Shown here: positions 51,123-59,167 of the stretch, one piece after another
How positions within the stretch are numbered: position 1 is the first letter of the stretch
How the letters are laid out: every line of letters begins with the position of its first letter
NCBI RefSeq assembly: GCF_002836595.1
Contig: NZ_PJBB01000003.1
Coordinates: 682,001 to 746,000, forward strand
Source: Tenacibaculum sp. Bg11-29
GTDB lineage: Bacteria; Bacteroidota; Bacteroidia; Flavobacteriales; Flavobacteriaceae
Length of the DNA: 64,000 bases
Direction of reading: 5' to 3'
Position numbers and translations under genes: made by a program
Notes under the pieces: generated by a model
Told to the model about the DNA's origin: nothing
Databases searched by the model: none
Seen by the model: the letters and a program-made list of their open reading frames with translations, nothing else

Positions 51123-52370
51123 ATGCAGAAGATTGAACTAATGGCGCCAGCTGGCAATTTTGAATCATTACAGGCGGCTTTAGATAATGGTTGTGATTCT
51201 ATATATTTTGGCGTCGAACAATTAAACATGCGAGCGAGAGCAACTGTTAACTTTACTTTGGATGATTTAGACGAAATTTATCATAGATGTAAAGAAAAAA
51301 ACGTTCGTACTTACTTAACCTTAAATACAATTGTATACGATCATGACTTATCAATTGTAAAAACCTTAATAAAAAAAGCAAAGCAAGCTAATATTACTGC
51401 AGTAATAGCAATGGATCAAGCTGTTATTTCTATAGCTCGAGCAGAGGGAGTAGAAGTTCATATTTCTACTCAAATTAACATTACGAATATTGAAACAGCA
51501 AAGTTTTATGCAATGTTTGCTGATACAATTGTATTAAGTAGAGAATTAAGCTTGCGTCAAGTAAAAAAGATTACTGAGCAAATCGAAAAAGAAGAAATAA
51601 AAGGACCTTCTGGACGGTTATTAGAAGTCGAAATTTTTGGTCACGGTGCTTTATGTATGGCTGTTTCAGGTAAATGTTACATGAGTTTACATTCACATAA
51701 TTCATCTGCAAATCGTGGTGCTTGTAAACAAAATTGTCGTAAAAAATATACGGTAATCGATCAAGAATCTGGTTTTGAAATGGAATTAGACAATGAGTAT
51801 ATAATGTCTCCTAAAGATTTATGTACTATTAATTTTTTAGATCAACTTGCTAATGCAGGTATTAAAGTTTTAAAAATTGAAGGAAGAGGTCGTGCTCCAG
51901 AATATGTCGCTAAAGTAATTAAATGTTATAGAGATGCCATTGACAGTTTAGCTAACGGAACCTACGATAAAGAAAAAGTAATTTCTTGGATGCTAGAACT
52001 CGAAAAGGTTTATAATCGTGGTTTTTGGAACGGATATTACTTAGGGCAAAAACTAGGTGAATGGAGTAAAGAACCAGGCTCACATGCTACACAGAAAAAA
52101 GTGTACTTAGGTAAAGGTATTCATTATTTTTCTAAGGCAGAAATTGGCGAGTTTAAAATTGAAGCGTACGACTTAACTATTGGTGATACTATTTTAATTA
52201 CAGGCCCAACAACAGGAGCTAAAGAAATGGAGCTAAAAAGTATGTTTGTAAACGACAAAGAAACCCAAATAGCATCGAAAGGAGATGAAGTTACCATGAA
52301 ATTGGATTTCAAAATTCGTCCTTCAGATAAATTATATAAAATTGTAAAAACAGAATTTTCTAAAAATTAA
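51123..52370 (+). CDS. U32-family protein, probable tRNA hydroxylation protein P
   Basis: The 415-residue protein starts IELMAPAGNFESLQAALDNG with the U32 TIM-barrel N-terminus (about 4-23). Its cysteines are arranged as in Fe-S-binding U32 proteins: GHGALCMAVSGKCYMS (about 174-189) and SANRGACKQNCRKKYTV (about 194-210). Length and motifs place it with TrhP (YegQ/YrrO), which makes 5-hydroxyuridine at tRNA position 34 in an O2-independent way using prephenate and needing Fe-S biogenesis. Other U32 proteins (UbiU/V, RlhA) differ in length and partners. The next gene is a ferredoxin whose start overlaps this stop. Confidence 0.85.
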   Translation: MQKIELMAPAGNFESLQAALDNGCDSIYFGVEQLNMRARATVNFTLDDLDEIYHRCKEKNVRTYLTLNTIVYDHDLSIVKTLIKKAKQANITAVIAMDQAVISIARAEGVEVHISTQINITNIETAKFYAMFADTIVLSRELSLRQVKKITEQIEKEEIKGPSGRLLEVEIFGHGALCMAVSGKCYMSLHSHNSSANRGACKQNCRKKYTVIDQESGFEMELDNEYIMSPKDLCTINFLDQLANAGIKVLKIEGRGRAPEYVAKVIKCYRDAIDSLANGTYDKEKVISWMLELEKVYNRGFWNGYYLGQKLGEWSKEPGSHATQKKVYLGKGIHYFSKAEIGEFKIEAYDLTIGDTILITGPTTGAKEMELKSMFVNDKETQIASKGDEVTMKLDFKIRPSDKLYKIVKTEFSKN

Positions 52371-52600
52371 TGATTGTAATTACCCTACAAAGAAACAAAT
52401 GTATTGGTTGTAATTACTGTGTTGAAGTAGCACCTGCTCAATTTCAAATGTCTAAAAAAGACGGAAAATCAGTTTTACTACATGCTACTGAAAAAAAAGG
52501 TTTTTTTACCATAAAAACACACGATGATACTATTTTTGAAACTTCATTCGAAGCAAAAAAGGCTTGTCCTGTTAAAATAATTGAAGTAAAAAAATTATAA
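52370..52600 (+). CDS. [4Fe-4S] ferredoxin coupled to the U32 gene
   Basis: The 76-residue protein carries CIGCNYC (C-X2-C-X2-C, about 11-17) and a remote CPVKIIEV (about 66), ligands for one [4Fe-4S] cluster; the second-cluster motif of 2x[4Fe-4S] ferredoxins is missing. Its ATG overlaps the preceding stop, so it is translated with the U32 protein and could feed it electrons. That is inference from position. A hairpin terminator follows directly, separating it from dinB. Confidence 0.9.
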   Translation: MIVITLQRNKCIGCNYCVEVAPAQFQMSKKDGKSVLLHATEKKGFFTIKTHDDTIFETSFEAKKACPVKIIEVKKL

Positions 52601-52611
52601 TTTACTACTTT

Positions 52612-52640
52612 AAAAAGCACTCTCTTAGAGCGCTTTTTTT
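52612..52640 (+). terminator. Rho-independent terminator
   Basis: AAAAAGC-A-CTCT / AGAG-C-GCTTTTTTT stem with one mismatch, between the ferredoxin and dinB. Confidence 0.75.
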
Positions 52641-52652
52641 TATTTTTAACCA

Positions 52653-53735
52653 ATGGAACTAAAACCGCCTTATCGAAAAATTATTCATGTTGATATGGAC
52701 GCCTTTTATGCCTCGGTAGAGCAATTAGATAATCCTAAGTTAAGAAACAGACCTCTTGCTGTTGGTGGTAATGAAATACGTGGTGTAGTTTCTGCTGCTA
52801 GCTACGAAGCTCGTAAATTTGGTGTCAAATCGGCAATGAGTGGAGCATTGGCAAAACAAAAATGTCCACATTTAATTTTTGTTCCCCCTAGATTTCACCG
52901 TTACAAAGAAATATCCTCTAAAATCAGAGCTATATTTTATGATTATACCGATTTAGTTGAACCACTTTCTTTAGATGAAGCATACTTAGATGTTACCGAA
53001 AACAAAAAAAGTAATTTATCTGCTAGTATAATTGCACAAGAAATTCGCCAACGTATATGGGATGAATTAGAATTAAGAGCGTCCGCAGGAATATCAATAA
53101 ATAAATTTGTTGCTAAAATTGCTTCTGACATTAATAAGCCTAATGGTCAGAAAACGATAAACCCTGACGAAGTAATACCTTTTTTAGAACAATTATCTGT
53201 AAATAAATTTTATGGTGTCGGAAAAGTTACTGCTGCTAAAATGCACAATTTAGGTATTTTTATAGGATTAGACTTAAAGAAAAAAACACTAAATGAACTC
53301 TCTCTTTTATTCGGTAAATCGGGTTTGCATTATTACAATATTGTAAGAGGGGTTCATAACAGCAAAGTAAAACCAAATCGTGTTAGAAAATCAATTGCAG
53401 CTGAAACTACTTTTAATGAAAATTTATCATCTGAAATTTTCATGTTAGAACGTCTTGATGGGATTGCCAATGAACTTGAGCAAAGAATGAAAAAATCTAA
53501 TACAAAAGGAAAAACGATTACTTTAAAAATAAAGTATAGTGATTTTACACAACAAACCAGAAGCAAAACGATCAACCATTATATTCAAGAAAAAGAGGCG
53601 TTTTATCCAATTATAAAAGACCTCTTATTTCAGGAGTCATTAAAAAACTCCGTTAGACTTCTAGGTATATCTTTTAGCAATTTAGATACCGAAAAAAAAG
53701 AGCCAATTTGGGTACAATTAAAATTTAAATTTTAA
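52653..53735 (+). CDS. dinB: DNA polymerase IV (Y-family)
   Basis: The 360-residue protein has the Y-family catalytic motifs: IIHVDMDAFYASVEQLDN (about 9-26; Asp and Glu ligands), AASYEARKFGVKSAMSG (about 50-66) and LVEPLSLDEAYLDVT (about 98-112, with catalytic DE). It also has thumb HhH residues FYGVGKVTAAKMHNLGI (about 186-202) and a little-finger domain. No clear beta-clamp-binding peptide is seen at the C-terminus (QLKFKF). It bypasses lesions with low fidelity. It meets the LytS-type kinase gene tail to tail with a 4-bp overlap. Confidence 0.95.
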   Translation: MELKPPYRKIIHVDMDAFYASVEQLDNPKLRNRPLAVGGNEIRGVVSAASYEARKFGVKSAMSGALAKQKCPHLIFVPPRFHRYKEISSKIRAIFYDYTDLVEPLSLDEAYLDVTENKKSNLSASIIAQEIRQRIWDELELRASAGISINKFVAKIASDINKPNGQKTINPDEVIPFLEQLSVNKFYGVGKVTAAKMHNLGIFIGLDLKKKTLNELSLLFGKSGLHYYNIVRGVHNSKVKPNRVRKSIAAETTFNENLSSEIFMLERLDGIANELEQRMKKSNTKGKTITLKIKYSDFTQQTRSKTINHYIQEKEAFYPIIKDLLFQESLKNSVRLLGISFSNLDTEKKEPIWVQLKFKF

Positions 53736-55645
53736 ATTATTGGTATTTTTAAAGATACTCTTGTTCCTTCTACATTACCGCTTTCACCAACTAAATCGGT
53801 ATAAACTAATGAATAATTATTTTGATACTGCGTAGAAAAATTCTTTAATCTTTCTTTAGTTAAATCAATACCTATAGACTTTCTATTTAACGACTTATTG
53901 CTTTTAATTATAAAAGCTTGTTTACGTCCTATACCGTTATCTTCTATATTAATCTGAATAAATTCATCTGAAACTTTATTAACAGATAATTGAACTCTTT
54001 TTTCTCCTTTCTTTGAAGACAATCCATGCCAAATAGAATTCTCTAAAAAAGGTTGTAAAATTAACGGAGGCACTTTTATTGTCTCTGAACTCAAATTTTC
54101 ATCTAAAATTTCTTTATAACTTATTTCATTTGAAAAACGAATATTTTCAATACTCATGTACAAGTTCATTGTTTTAAGTTCCTCTGCTAGAGTCACCTCC
54201 TTTACAGTAGTAGACTCTAATATGTTTCGGATTAGCTTAGAAAATTTATTCAAATAATGGACGGCATTTTTTTGTTCATTATTAATAATATATAATTTAA
54301 TAGAATTCAACGCATTAAACACAAAATGTGGGTTCATCTGAATTCTTAAAGCTTCCTGTTCTAAAAGCAAGATTTGTTTCTCATTTTTTAATAAACGTTG
54401 CCTATAAACTGAATATAATAACACTCCAAATAAAGCAATTGAAATCAACGCAATGATTAAAATATTACGATTTCTTGTTAACTTTAATTTAGCTATTTCA
54501 TTTTCTCTTGCTAAATTTTTTATTTTATTACTAATAACTTCAGTATCATATATACTAATAAGGCTATTTACATAACGAATATTCTTATTTGTAAATGCTT
54601 TTTTTTCTATTTCAATAGATTTTTTATAAAATGTTAAAGCTTTATTATAATCTTTCGTTTTTATATATAATTCAGACATATAACTATACGACTTACCCAA
54701 GCTTAATGAAATATTCTTTTCTAGCCCTATTTCGAGTGATTTTTCCAAATAATTTTGAGACTCCTCTAACTTATTCAATTTTAAAAAAACCAGTCCTAAA
54801 GTGTTATATGACTCAGATAAATAATAATTACCTTTTATTTTTTCTGCAATGTTAACTGCTTTTATAATGGATTTATAAGCCTCATTATAACTCCCTTTTT
54901 TTATTAAAATATCAGAAATATTGTTATGGCAAATTACTTTTCCTAATTCATCTTTATTTACGGTATTATACCTTAACGCTTTATGGTAACTACCTAAGGC
55001 TAAATCCAAATACCCAATATTTTTATAAGCAAACCCAATATTTTGATTATTTATAGCCAATCCTTTAACATGATTTAACTCTAATTGTATTGCAATTGCT
55101 TCATTAAACTTATTTAAAGCTCTTTCATATTGTTTTAAGCTTAAATAAATATTACCTAAACTATTAATCGAAATGATTTTACTGATTTTAAAAGAATCAC
55201 TAGGGTTTTCTATTTTAGATATAACACTTAAAGCTGACTGGTGATAGTTTAATGCTGTTCTAATTTTATCTTGTCGCTGATAAACAATCCCTAATTGGTT
55301 TAATGTTACAACTTCTGCTTCTTTACTCTTTGTCTTAATTGAAAGCGCTAATGCAGCTCTGTAAAGATCTACAGCGGTGTCATATTCTTTAGATTTCCTT
55401 AATAATCTCCCTTGTAAATTTTTAGCAAAAACTTCCCCTAAATAATACTCATTCTTTTTACTATTAACTAATAGTAAATTTATTTGTTTATCTGTAAATT
55501 CAATTTTTTTAAAATACTTTTGAAGTTTATAATAATCAAGTTCTTTATTTTCTACTACATTTATAATTAAACTATCAACACTCTTTTGTGAAAAACAGGT
55601 GCTTGTAATTATACAAAAAACAATTGCTATTAAGAAAGTTTTCAT
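53732..55645 (-). CDS. TPR-containing LytS/YehU-type sensor histidine kinase
   Basis: The 637-residue protein has a signal peptide (to about residue 19, TCFSQ) and about seven tetratricopeptide repeats (70-370; e.g. GLAINNQNIGFAYKNIGYLD and YYLSESYNTLGLVFLKLNKL). One membrane helix follows (about 396-416, NILIIALISIALFGVLLYSV), then a coiled-coil and a His_kinase domain with MNPHFVFNALNSIKLYI (H about 444) and an ATPase end with FLENSIWHGLSSKKGEK and NGIGRKQA. This arrangement of exported TPR sensor plus LytS kinase is widespread in Bacteroidota. Its LytTR regulator is 3 bp upstream. Confidence 0.93.
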   Translation of the reverse strand: MKTFLIAIVFCIITSTCFSQKSVDSLIINVVENKELDYYKLQKYFKKIEFTDKQINLLLVNSKKNEYYLGEVFAKNLQGRLLRKSKEYDTAVDLYRAALALSIKTKSKEAEVVTLNQLGIVYQRQDKIRTALNYHQSALSVISKIENPSDSFKISKIISINSLGNIYLSLKQYERALNKFNEAIAIQLELNHVKGLAINNQNIGFAYKNIGYLDLALGSYHKALRYNTVNKDELGKVICHNNISDILIKKGSYNEAYKSIIKAVNIAEKIKGNYYLSESYNTLGLVFLKLNKLEESQNYLEKSLEIGLEKNISLSLGKSYSYMSELYIKTKDYNKALTFYKKSIEIEKKAFTNKNIRYVNSLISIYDTEVISNKIKNLARENEIAKLKLTRNRNILIIALISIALFGVLLYSVYRQRLLKNEKQILLLEQEALRIQMNPHFVFNALNSIKLYIINNEQKNAVHYLNKFSKLIRNILESTTVKEVTLAEELKTMNLYMSIENIRFSNEISYKEILDENLSSETIKVPPLILQPFLENSIWHGLSSKKGEKRVQLSVNKVSDEFIQINIEDNGIGRKQAFIIKSNKSLNRKSIGIDLTKERLKNFSTQYQNNYSLVYTDLVGESGNVEGTRVSLKIPII

Positions 55646-55648
55646 TTT

Positions 55649-56383
55649 TTAAAATTTTTCTAAGAAATCTGATTTCCGTTGGCGCGAAACAGGTATTTTA
55701 TGATTATCTTCTAAAACAACATAACCATCTGATTTTAAAAACTCTTTAATTTTATTTAAGTTAATAATAAATGAATTGTGAATTCTAAAAAAATGATCTT
55801 CGGGCAGTAATTGATTTATCTCCTTAAGTTTTTTTGTTACAACAATTTTTTTGTTATTAACAATGTGTATTGAACAATAATTACCATCAGACTCTACAAA
55901 TAAAATTTCCGATTGTTCTAAAAAAACAAGTTTACCATCTGTATTTATAGTTATTTTCTTCCTATTAAACTTCTCGTTAAAATTTGATAGTATTTTTTCA
56001 AACTTCTCATTATTATTATTTTTAATATAATGATTTTTAACTCTATCAAGCGTTTCTTCTAAATCGTCAGAATCAATAGGTTTTAAAAGGTAGTCAATCG
56101 CTTCGCTTTTTAACGCCTTTATAGCGTATTCATTATAAGCTGTAGTAATAACCACAGCAAAATCTTTTTTTTCTAACTTTTCAAGCAACTGAAAACCATC
56201 CATTGTTGGCATCTCAATATCTAAAAAAAGACAATCAATAGAATTCTCATTAATGTACTTAATAGCCTCTTCAGCTACTGTAAATGTTTTTATGATTTCT
56301 AAATCATTATTAAAATTAGATAATTCCCAAGACAGACCCTGTATGGCTTTTGGTTCATCATCTACGATTACAGCTTTTAACAT
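55649..56383 (-). CDS. LytTR-family response regulator
   Basis: The 244-residue protein has a receiver domain (VIVDDEPKAIQGL, phosphate acceptor Asp in CLFLDIEMPTMDGFQLLEKL, about 50-69; conserved YNEYAIKALKSEAIDYLLKP) and a C-terminal LytTR DNA-binding domain (about 140-240; LFVESDGNYCSIHIV, FFRIHNSFIINLNKIKEFLK). It is the evident partner of the TPR kinase, whose gene follows in the same operon. Targets are not identifiable from sequence. Confidence 0.95.
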   Translation of the reverse strand: MLKAVIVDDEPKAIQGLSWELSNFNNDLEIIKTFTVAEEAIKYINENSIDCLFLDIEMPTMDGFQLLEKLEKKDFAVVITTAYNEYAIKALKSEAIDYLLKPIDSDDLEETLDRVKNHYIKNNNNEKFEKILSNFNEKFNRKKITINTDGKLVFLEQSEILFVESDGNYCSIHIVNNKKIVVTKKLKEINQLLPEDHFFRIHNSFIINLNKIKEFLKSDGYVVLEDNHKIPVSRQRKSDFLEKF

Positions 56384-56624
56384 AAAGTTCGATTTATATC
56401 AAATATAACTGATATTAATTTAAAATTAAAATCTAAAAAACCCATTTCAAACACTATAGTAACCTTAAATTAACCTAAAAGAAGAAAACAAGAACCATTT
56501 ATACATAATTCCATACTGTTTACACATAAGTAGCTCAATAAAATATATTTTAGATGCATATTTGCAGTATAATACACAAGGGGAATCATATTGATAAATT
56601 GGGGAATTATTCAATAATGATATT

Positions 56625-56656
56625 AAAAAAAGCATTACTTTTAGTAATGCTTTTTT
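56625..56656 (+). terminator. Rho-independent terminator without an obvious gene
   Basis: AAAAAAGCATTAC / GTAATGCTTTTTT around a TTTTA loop with T-runs on both strands. No gene ends here on the plus strand. Confidence 0.8.
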
Positions 56657-56816
56657 ATTTTATAATAAATTCAGAATACAAACTCTAGTTCTTTACAAAA
56701 AAAGACTTAACGTTAGGTGCTTAAACACTACAAATTGCTCCCCCTACAAACACCAATACACAATACTTAAAAACCACTTACTACCCTTTAATGTTTATTA
56801 ATTTAAAGGCATAAAA

Positions 56817-56848
56817 AAAAGCTTAAACAATAAATTGTTTAAGCTTTT
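56817..56848 (-). terminator. Rho-independent terminator of the rplU-rpmA operon
   Basis: AAAAGCTTAAACAA / TTGTTTAAGCTTTT stem with a TAAA/TTTA loop and a T-run on the minus strand, 20 bp after the rpmA stop. Confidence 0.85.
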
Positions 56849-56867
56849 ACTTTAATAAAAAATTTTA

Positions 56868-57128
56868 TTAAGCTTCGAAAGGAGTAATAGAAACATATGA
56901 TCTATTATTTCTTTTCTTTCTAAACTCAACTACACCATCAACTTTAGCATGTAAAGTATGATCTTTACCCATGTAAACATTTTCACCTGGGTTGTGAGTT
57001 GTTCCTCTTTGACGAACAATTATATTACCTGCAATTGCAGCTTGTCCTCCAAAAATCTTTACTCCTAGTCGTTTCGATTCTGATTCTCTACCATTCTTCG
57101 AACTACCGACACCTTTTTTATGAGCCAT
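56868..57128 (-). CDS. rpmA: 50S ribosomal protein L27
   Basis: The 86-residue protein has the L27 start [20 protein letters not shown] and the family core [20 protein letters not shown] (about 36-55). Its N-terminal tail reaches the peptidyl-transferase centre. It follows rplU by 23 bp, the usual rplU-rpmA pair. Confidence 0.98.
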   Translation of the reverse strand: MAHKKGVGSSKNGRESESKRLGVKIFGGQAAIAGNIIVRQRGTTHNPGENVYMGKDHTLHAKVDGVVEFRKKRNNRSYVSITPFEA

Positions 57129-57151
57129 CTCTGTAAGTTTTTAAAGTTAAA

Positions 57152-57637
57152 TTATTTGCTTAACGCTTCAATTAATTCAGCTTTCTTTAAAGAAGTATAC
57201 CCAGTAACACCAGATTCTTTAGCTAAAGCTTTTAATTCAGCAACAGTCATAGAACTTAAATCCTTAGCTTCTGATTTTACCTCAGTCTTAGGAGCTACTT
57301 TTTTAGCTGCTGTTTTTTTAACACCTGATGCAGAAATACCTTCGATTTGAATCTCAGTTAAATACTGTCTGTGTCCATTTTTCTTTTTGTAACCTTTTCT
57401 TCTTTTCTTCTTGAAAACGATTACTTTATCACCTTTTAAGTGACGTAATACCTTTGCAGTTACTCCTGCACCTGTTATAGCTGGGGCGCCAATAGATACG
57501 TTTCCTTTGTCTTCAATTAGCATTACGTTATCAAAAATTACTTCTGATCCTTCTGCCTCTTGTAAACGGTGTACGTATACCTTTTGGTCTTTTGCTACTT
57601 TAAATTGCTGCCCTGCTATCTCTACGATTGCGTACAT
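57152..57637 (-). CDS. rplU: 50S ribosomal protein L21 with a C-terminal extension
   Basis: Residues 1-102 are a normal L21 (MYAIVEIAGQQFKVAKDQK, KRRKGYKKKNGHRQYLTEIQI). About 59 further residues follow: a Lys/Ala-rich linker (TAAKKVAPKTEVKSEAKD) and a small helical domain SSMTVAELKALAKESGVTGY then SLKKAELIEALSK, which resembles SAP/HeH or Rho N-terminal helical modules that bind nucleic acid. Such extensions occur in Bacteroidota L21. The -7 promoter box is upstream. Confidence 0.95.
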   Translation of the reverse strand: MYAIVEIAGQQFKVAKDQKVYVHRLQEAEGSEVIFDNVMLIEDKGNVSIGAPAITGAGVTAKVLRHLKGDKVIVFKKKRRKGYKKKNGHRQYLTEIQIEGISASGVKKTAAKKVAPKTEVKSEAKDLSSMTVAELKALAKESGVTGYTSLKKAELIEALSK

Positions 57638-57690
57638 ACTTTTTGTTTTGCGTTATACTTAAACACACCTTCTTCATGAAAATGCGGGTG

Positions 57691-57722
57691 CAAATATACG
57701 TTTGTTTAAACCAACAAACAAC
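57691..57722 (-). promoter_or_regulatory. Promoter of rplU-rpmA
   Basis: On the minus strand TATATTTG (57698-57691) matches TAnnTTTG. GTTG (57722-57719) lies 20 nt upstream in the -33 place. It gives a leader of about 47 nt. Confidence 0.6.
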
Positions 57723-57831
57723 CTATAACTCAGAAAATTACTACTATTCAAGAAAAAAAATAAAAAATGTAACAAACTACTTAACTTCACGTCCTATACA
57801 CCAATTATCAGTTAAAATTAAAAATTTATCA

Positions 57832-59145
57832 ATGAAAAAAAGTATTACAACTCTTGCTACTGCTTTGTTTATTGGCTTTTCAGCGAATGCACAAAAAGTT
57901 GAGTTTGAAGAGTACGATTTAAACAACGGAATGCATGTAATTTTACATCAAGACAAATCTGCACCTGTAGTAACAACAGCAGTAATGTACCATGTTGGCG
58001 CGAAAGACGAGCAACCAGACAGAACAGGTATGGCTCACTTTTTTGAGCATTTATTATTTGAGGGTACAAAAAACATTAAAAAAGGAGAGTGGTTTAAAAT
58101 TGTTTCTTCTAACGGAGGAAAAAACAATGCCAATACTACTGATGACAGAACGTATTATTACGAAGTATTCCCCTCAAACAACTTAGAATTAGGTTTATGG
58201 ATGGAATCTGAACGTTTATTACATCCTGTAATTAACCAAGGAGGTGTTGATACGCAAAACGAAGTAGTTAAAGAGGAGAAAAGATTACGTGTAGATAATC
58301 AACCTTATGGTAGTTTTTTAGAAAATGTTAAAAAGAATATTTTCAAGAAACACCCTTATAAAGGAACGACTATCGGAAAAATGAAACATTTAGACGATGC
58401 TACCTTAGCAGAATTTTTAGCTTTCAATAAAAAATTCTATGTACCTAATAACGCAACTTTAGTTGTTGCTGGTGATATTGATATAGCTACCACAAAAAAA
58501 ATGGTGCAAGATTATTTTGGATCAATTCCAAGAGGTGCAGATATTAAAAGAACAGTAATAAAAGAGGATCCTATTACTCAGCAAATAAATGCAAAAGCAT
58601 ATGATGCTAACATCCAAATTCCTGCTGTAATTAATGCATACAGAACTCCTTCTATGAAAACAAGAGAAGCAAGAGTTTTAGATATGATTTCAACTTATTT
58701 AAGTGATGGAAAAAGTTCTGTTTTATACAAAAAATTAGTAGATCAAAAGAAAATGGCCTTACAAGCTGGCGCTATTAACTTAAGCCAAGAAGATTACGGA
58801 ACATATATTGTTTATGGTCTTCCCTTAGGAAAAACATCTTTAGCTGACTTAACAAAAGAAATTGATGAAGAAATAGTAAAACTTCAAACTAATTTAATTT
58901 CAGAAAAAGCATATCAGAAATTACAAAACAAGTTCGAAAACAATTTTGTAAACTCTAATTCGAGTGTAGAAGGAATTGCAAACTCTTTAGCTCGCTACAA
59001 TGTATTGTATGGAGATACTAATTTAATAAATACTGAAATTAATATTTACCGCTCTATTACTCGTGAAGAGATTAAAACTGCTGCAAAAAAATTCTTAAAT
59101 CCTAATCAACGATTAGTTTTAGAATATTTACCAAAAAAGAAATAA
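57832..59145 (+). CDS. M16 family zinc peptidase, catalytic subunit
   Basis: From the ATG at 57832 the protein has 437 residues: a signal peptide (to about 21, ANAQ), then the inverted zinc motif HFFEH (about 69-73) with the third Glu ligand in NEVVKEEKRLR downstream. This is the active M16B half, like the beta subunit of mitochondrial processing peptidase or the PqqL/YmxG pair. It is periplasmic and probably degrades small peptides. The next gene, 22 bp later, is an M16 homologue lacking the motif, so the two make a heterodimer. A longer frame starting at 57628 runs over the rplU promoter and is rejected. Confidence 0.93.
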   Translation: MKKSITTLATALFIGFSANAQKVEFEEYDLNNGMHVILHQDKSAPVVTTAVMYHVGAKDEQPDRTGMAHFFEHLLFEGTKNIKKGEWFKIVSSNGGKNNANTTDDRTYYYEVFPSNNLELGLWMESERLLHPVINQGGVDTQNEVVKEEKRLRVDNQPYGSFLENVKKNIFKKHPYKGTTIGKMKHLDDATLAEFLAFNKKFYVPNNATLVVAGDIDIATTKKMVQDYFGSIPRGADIKRTVIKEDPITQQINAKAYDANIQIPAVINAYRTPSMKTREARVLDMISTYLSDGKSSVLYKKLVDQKKMALQAGAINLSQEDYGTYIVYGLPLGKTSLADLTKEIDEEIVKLQTNLISEKAYQKLQNKFENNFVNSNSSVEGIANSLARYNVLYGDTNLINTEINIYRSITREEIKTAAKKFLNPNQRLVLEYLPKKK

Positions 59146-59167
59146 GTTAAAAGACATATAATATATT

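Larger units (their letters stand above)
56384..56867. other. Intergenic region with two terminators and a paired-GGGG motif
   Basis: 484 bp with no gene. A paired GGGG motif at 56580-56604 lies about 20 bp before a plus-strand terminator at 56625-56656, yet no plus-strand gene precedes that terminator. A short untranslated RNA is possible. A CATATTTG box (one mismatch to TAnnTTTG) lies about 20 bp before the motif. The second terminator, at 56817-56848, belongs to rpmA. Confidence 0.45.

Noticed and set aside
57628..57831. N-terminal extension of the first M16 gene
   Set aside because: The added part overlaps the rplU start and promoter, has no signal peptide, and the ATG at 57832 begins a clear signal peptide.
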